Below are positions 59,300-64,000 of a DNA stretch of 64,000 nucleotides, in pieces (position 1 is the stretch's first letter; each line of letters opens with the position of its first letter). The position numbers and the translations under genes were made by a program. The stretch comes from Gordionus sp. m RMFG-2023 (taxonomy: Eukaryota; Nematomorpha; Gordioida; Chordodea; Parachordodidae), in assembly GCF_954871325.1 (NCBI RefSeq), contig NC_088775.1, forward strand, positions 7,045,561 through 7,109,560. Direction: 5' to 3'. The notes beneath the pieces were generated by a model. That model ran no database searches and was not told the DNA's origin. It was given only the letters and a program-made list of their open reading frames with translations.

Positions 59300-62200
59300 T
59301 CAAAATATAACGTTATTTAATACACTTTTATTAAGTTTAATTAATAAAATATCATTTAATATAGATTTCTCTAATCTTGTTCGTAGCGGTGTAAGGACCA
59401 ATCCCAGAGCACTGAATGATCTCTCAACAGATACTTGAGAGCAAGGAGCGGCTAGAACTACTCGCGATAGGGCATATAATTCCGGATCCTGAAATTTTTT
59501 GGATTGCCAATATTGCAAAATATTTTGATCATATGGCAATTTTTGACCATATATTAAAGCATTAATTTTGGTCTTCATATCAAGGATTTCAATATTTTGG
59601 TATATTGGAGCATTAGCGCTTTCTCGCTCCAAATATACATCTAATCTGGTTTTTTACAACTTACAGGGATAAAAGGAGAGCCACTCAGAGCTGGATTATC
59701 TTTTGGATTATTAAAAATTTGTATTTGTCTCCACGTAGACATCAGATGTTCCTAAAATAAAATAAATTTATTTAATTTAAAGTTATATATTATAAATTTA
59801 CCCTGGCCAGCAATTTATCACTTTCGGATGGATAGATTTCATTCTGATAATTAAATCTGGGATCCATGTAGATCCCACTTCTAAAAACATTATTATCAAA
59901 AAGATATTTTTGACGATAATCCAGACAATTAATCAAATTATTCGAGGATTCATTATTTATTTCCTCTAAATCTAATTTGCATTCAAGCCATAATTTAAAA
60001 AAATCTCCGATTGTACAAGATTTTTCTTGCAGTTTAATGGTACATAAATTAACAGGAGATAAGACGGTGAGATATGCGTCAATTCTATCCCAGAGTCTTG
60101 AATTTATAAAAGTTTCTAAATATATATGGCCCATTTTTAAGTAAAATATTTTATTATCCTTTAGGTTTTTTAGCATTCTATAGGTGCTATTCCACCTAGT
60201 AACAGTGTCCAGCACTGGTTTGTTAATTTTTTCTAATGAATATAAACTTTTATATTTTTGTGATTTGCATATTTTTAGAATAGATCTTATATCTTCTAAA
60301 TCCTCCTTTAGAAATTTTTTTATATAATCATTAACTCCTAATTGAATAGTATGGGCACAACATCGCACACAAATCAGCCCAAATGATTTTCTTAGATCAT
60401 TTAATAAATTTTCCATATCATCATTTATTTGTTCTTGATTATCATGTTGAAAATGTATGTTATCATCTTGATTTAGATTATTTATTATATACTCCCCAGA
60501 GGAATCATTATCATGTATATTTGAAATACCACTGTTATTTTCCTGGGTGATCTCTATATTATTATAATCGTTATTTGGTTGAGAAGAGTCGTTATATTCC
60601 TGCGAGGACTCATTATCGCTATTTTGTAACAAATATTCTGAGAATGCATCTTCAGAAAGATCGATATGAGTAATTAGCTGTTCTTCAGCTATCATTTCCA
60701 CGGTTTTTATCATATTGGCACCATTGTCAACAGTGATACTGTATATTTGGCTCAAACATATATTATACTTTTTTAATAAATTTTCTATTTCTTCCTTTAA
60801 ATTAGACGCCGTGTGCGCCTTTACAATTTCTAACATGCCTAAAGTTCGTATTTCAATCTTATCATCTATAATAAATTGGGCATTAACCCCCAACACTGAT
60901 TTTTGAAATCTGGTGGCTGTATCTATCTTCAAAGAAATGAGCTTATTTTTTACTTGTTGCATTATTAGGCATCTTATTTCTGATGCCGCATATTTTATTT
61001 TATCATTTACGATGTGTTTGTTTAAAGTCATATTCAATGATTGGACTATTGGATCTAATAATAGCTTGAATGATTCATATGTAACTAAATTGATTGGCAA
61101 GTTGTTAATAGCAATTAATCCCACAACCGATTCGTAAACCTAAATTTTTTTTAAAAATTATTTAGATTTAAGATAAGATTAATAATTAAAGTCCTGCAAA
61201 ATTCAACTTTCATATCAAATCAGATTAAAAAATACCTTTTAATTTTATTTTGTTATCAATCAGATAATTTTTTATCTGAACGTAAATCTGAGTCAAATAG
61301 CATTTAAAAAATTAAAATATACGATACCAGAGTTGTTAAAATATCTAGATATAAAAATGAGATATCTGTATTTATATATTATTTAAGAAGTAACTGTATC
61401 TGATTTGAAATTCATTCTAAGATACATTTTGATACACTTTTTAATAATAAATAAAAAATAATTTAATGCAAAATTTATTTTATTTCATTAAATGGCTCGT
61501 TTTGAGCCGATTTTAAAAACGGCTAATTAGTTTTTTATTCAGAAAAATATTATGCAAACCTGAAAATTTTGCTCAAAGAAGGAGCAGAGGTCTGGACATA
61601 TAGTTTCAAAATTTCGAGGCATAGTTAATATATTTCTGGCAAAAATATTGAGTTAGCCGTTTTTAAAAATGGCACAAAACGAGCCGTTTAACAACATTAG
61701 CTAATATGCATATTAAATGATAATACTCGCCGAAAAATATGATAAAATACCGAATAGGTAAATTTTTGTATATGTCAGGTCGAATATGATTTTAAAAAAT
61801 TCCGAACAGGGCCCAAAAATTTTTTTAAAAAAAAACCGGCCGGGCCGGATCTTAAAATTTTTTTTAAAAAAAATCCTGACGGGGCCGTGCAAATGGTATT
61901 TCTGCAGGTGTCTGATATATATTAAAAAAAATTAAAACTACTTTAATAAAAAAAATATATATAAAATATTAAAACTTATTAAGTGCCATAATTGATGTTT
62001 ATGGTTTATCAAGCCCCATATAAATTAAGAAATCATGATCGAAATAATATGTAGATATAATAAATACTCATAACTTTCCCAAATTATAGAAGAGTGTTTA
62101 AAATTTGCTATAAATCTTAATTTAATATAAAATCAGAGGGAAAAAAGCTGGCTTACCAGGATAAACCTGCAAATTGCCATGAAGAACAATAAAAATTAAT

Positions 62201-63540
62201 ATTCTGTCATGCTAAAATCCTTTGAAAATTTCAGTATATCATTAATAGTGATCTGCATAATGTATAGTATCTCAATCTCGGCCCGAAATATTTTGCAGGA
62301 CCGGCCCGGTATAAATTTATTTAAATATTGAAATTAATTTTTATAATTACTCAAAATATAAGACATATGTTATATGGCGTCTAGTTTCTATAAATAAAAT
62401 TCAAATAATTAAATTTTACATAAAAATCAAATAATTTAATATTACATAAAAAATTCATTATAAAATTGATAAATTTAGGTGTATTTAAAAAAATTACATG
62501 GTCCGATCCCACCCAGTTTAAAAAAAATTAGGTCCTAGTCTGGCTTGATTCCCATTTTTTTTAAAAATATTCCCGTACACGGCCCGAATACTGCTTGTGC
62601 GAGGCCGGTAAACTTTTGCAGGTCTCTAATTATTAAGATCAATTGAATTGGATAATTGTAATAGTTAAATTAGATAATTATATAAAAAGCATATATAATT
62701 TTTTTAAAAACATAATCGATACAACAATCTTGATAATTGTTTAAATTGTATCTGTACAAGATACATTTTTAAAATTGTATTTGTATCTATAACTTTTTAG
62801 ACTAATATTTATTTCTCTACCTAGATCCATTTAAAAAGTATATTTTAACAACTCTGCGATTTACCAACAATAATCATAATTGTAGTGTTTTATTGTTTAA
62901 TAATGTATGTAATAAAAAATACTTTCGATTTGCTCATGACAATTTTAATTGTTTGAGATGTCTTCTCGTTTGACTGCGAACTTGATGTTGATATATCTAA
63001 ATTGTTAACTTCATTTGAATTTAAATTAGCTGCAATATTAGGATGTTGACTGAAAATATGTCTTTTAAGATTCGCTTTAAAATGCATATAATTAGTAGGT
63101 TATTAAGTCATTTTTAAACTAGGTAGGCCTAATATAAAAAGAAAACAATTGGTGGGGTATATATAATTGGTATCGAACTTATTTTAATTCCGTAATAAAT
63201 CATTTGTTACATATAGGTTTTGTAGTATGTTGAATGACTTTAAAATTAGAAAAAAAATTATAATATTCTTCTTAATTATCCTTTAATTCAATTTTTAAAA
63301 AGGCCAAAGTATCTTAAAAAGAATTAGCTTAAAAAATTTAGATAATATACCTAATTGTGAAGCAAAATTTAGATCACCAAAATTTAAAGATGTTGTAAAA
63401 AAACCAATAACAAAAATAAAATATATTTAAAATATCTTACATGGAATTGATTTGAGCTTTTTATGGCATGAGCTGCATGTTGCAAAAATATTGTCTTGGT
63501 CAAATAAAAAGAAGTTAGATATAAGAGAATTTTTTTTCAT
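59300..63540 (-). CDS. hAT transposase (ZBED type), four exons, nearly intact
   Basis: Exons: 63441-63540 (MKKNSLISNFFLFDQDNIFA, then TCSSCHKKLKSIP), 62923-63074 (SNLKRHIFSQHP), 59802-61139 and 59300-59751. Exons 1-2 make a BED zinc finger, C-x2-C...H-x4-H, joined exactly in phase. Exon 3 has LKIDTATRFQKSVLGVNAQF (first Asp), YSITVDNGANMIKTV (second Asp), CVRCCAHTIQLGVNDYI (C..H motif) and DTVTRWNSTYRML (RW). Exon 4 has the dimer domain with CSQVSVERSFSALGLVL (catalytic Glu). All catalytic residues are present. The one clear lesion is a 1-nt shift near 59650, in an A run between IPVSCKK and LDVYLERE. Intron 2 is swollen by MITEs (61328-62856). The outer ends of the element were not fixed. Confidence 0.85.
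61488..61699. mobile_element. Foldback MITE, second copy
   Basis: AAATGGCTCGTTTTGAGCCG and AAAACGAGCCGTTTAACAAC are inverted arms like those at 28401-28615, with the same internal CAGAAAAATATTATGC. The left tip is lost; the right tip AACAACATTA is intact. Confidence 0.75.
61825..61925. mobile_element. GGCCC-family MITE, partial
   Basis: AAACCGGCCGGGCCGGATC, then GACGGGGCCGTGCAAATGG and TCTGCAGGTGTCTGATATAT form the right end of the family. No left end seen. Confidence 0.6.
62246..62628. mobile_element. 383-bp MITE of the GGCCC family
   Basis: TAGTGATCTGCA and TGCAGGTCTCTA are inverted ends; flanking octamers ATCATTAA and ATTATTAA match at 7 of 8. It shares interior blocks with the copy at 29450 (TTTTTATAATTACTCAAAAT, TTCAATATAAAATTGATAAA-like). 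Confidence 0.85.
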
Positions 63541-63594
63541 AATATTAATTAAAAATTTTTTATTTAATAAAGAAAAAATTTCATATATCTTAAT

Positions 63595-64000
63595 CTGAAA
63601 GAAAAAATAAAACGAAAAAGAAAATTATGATTATGTATATGTATGATTTATAATAAAAGGAAAGGGGTATTTAAAATTTTTTTAAGGAAAAAAAATAGAA
63701 GGCGAGGAAACGTTAGAAGTTTTTCTTTTTATTAATATAAAGAATTATATATTTAAAAAAAAATATATAATGTTATATTTTATCTGACTCTGAATAACTA
63801 ATAAAAAAGAAAGAATTTTAGAGAGATTTTTATATAATCTTAAAATTTTTTTTAATAAATCCCCCATTTCACTAACACATCACATGTTAAGAAATCCCCC
63901 ATCAATATAACCCAAAATTTTAAAACTAATTTTTTTTCAAATAAAATAGAAGGCGAAGGGTGAAGTTTTTATTTTTATTATAAAAAGAATTATATATAAA
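63595..64000. repeat. Right copy of a long inverted repeat (partner at 54840-55478)
   Basis: This is the reverse complement of the left copy, including GAGGAAACGTTAGAAG, TATTTTATCTGACTCTGA and GTTAAGAAATCCCCCATCAA. It continues past the window edge. With the partner it brackets both hAT elements (about 8.2 kb between copies). Confidence 0.85.

Larger units (their letters stand above)
61328..62856. mobile_element. hAT-type non-autonomous element in a hAT intron
   Basis: The ends CAGAGTTGTTAAAATATC and TATTTTAACAACTCTG are mutually inverted. Flanks TACGATAC and CGATTTAC resemble each other but are not an exact 8-bp duplication. Both ends have GATAC/GTATC-type subterminal repeats (TATCTGTATTTATATATT; AAGATACATTTTTAAAATTG). 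It contains at least three nested MITE sequences. Confidence 0.65.

Noticed and set aside
60715-61137. Two + strand open frames opposite the hAT gene
   Set aside because: Antisense shadows of the hAT exon 3.

Overview
The window is strongly A+T-rich eukaryotic DNA, most likely from an animal. Three host genes can be recognised with introns: a TAMM41 homologue (mitochondrial CDP-diacylglycerol synthase, + strand, partial, exons at 9.36, 11.9 and 13.15 kb), an SH3BGRL-like gene (- strand, 20.49-21.09 kb) and MRPL35 (mitochondrial ribosomal protein bL35m, - strand, 39.29-39.86 kb). The exons are short. Most introns are very small (38-78 bp), except where transposons have expanded one, as in TAMM41. 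A fourth likely host gene is a serine-rich, low-complexity nuclear-type protein (- strand, 15.8-16.9 kb). The species cannot be named from the sequence.

Most of the rest is a graveyard of DNA transposons. From left to right: a Helitron fragment folded into an inverted repeat, with a repeated N-terminal region (0-2.4 kb); two satellite-like arrays (2.45-4.69 kb); a nearly complete piggyBac element at TTAA sites (6.28-8.59 kb); the TAMM41 exons with MITEs in the intron; the serine-rich gene; SH3BGRL; a broken hAT (21.6-22.5 kb); a short LTR element (24.75-26.55 kb); hAT-type MITEs with 8-bp target duplications (28.4 and 29.45 kb); an LTR-element protease fossil (32.1-32.5 kb); a MITE with TA target sites and long terminal repeats (34.63 kb); and MRPL35.

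The most striking structure is at 41.6-50.9 kb. It is a large inverted duplication whose two arms each carry a MULE transposase gene and a piggyBac gene already broken by a MITE. Only the right arm holds a pogo-like element, which sits exactly at a TA that is still empty in the left arm. The 3' exons of the MULE (PHD-finger end) lie beyond the left arm, at 40.8-41.6 kb. This gives a readable order of insertions.

The last 13 kb hold a tRNA-derived SINE, a perfect 274-bp tandem triplication, palindromic GATCTTC arrays, a ~118-bp minisatellite, and two hAT elements. One is internally inverted with clear target duplications (55.49-58.87 kb). The other is nearly intact, with four exons (59.3-63.5 kb) and MITEs nested in an intron. 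I see no operons, CRISPR arrays or prokaryotic signals. I found no convincing new biological system. The most novel items are the nested inverted duplication, the palindrome flanking the piggyBac TTAA sites, and the small-intron host genes.
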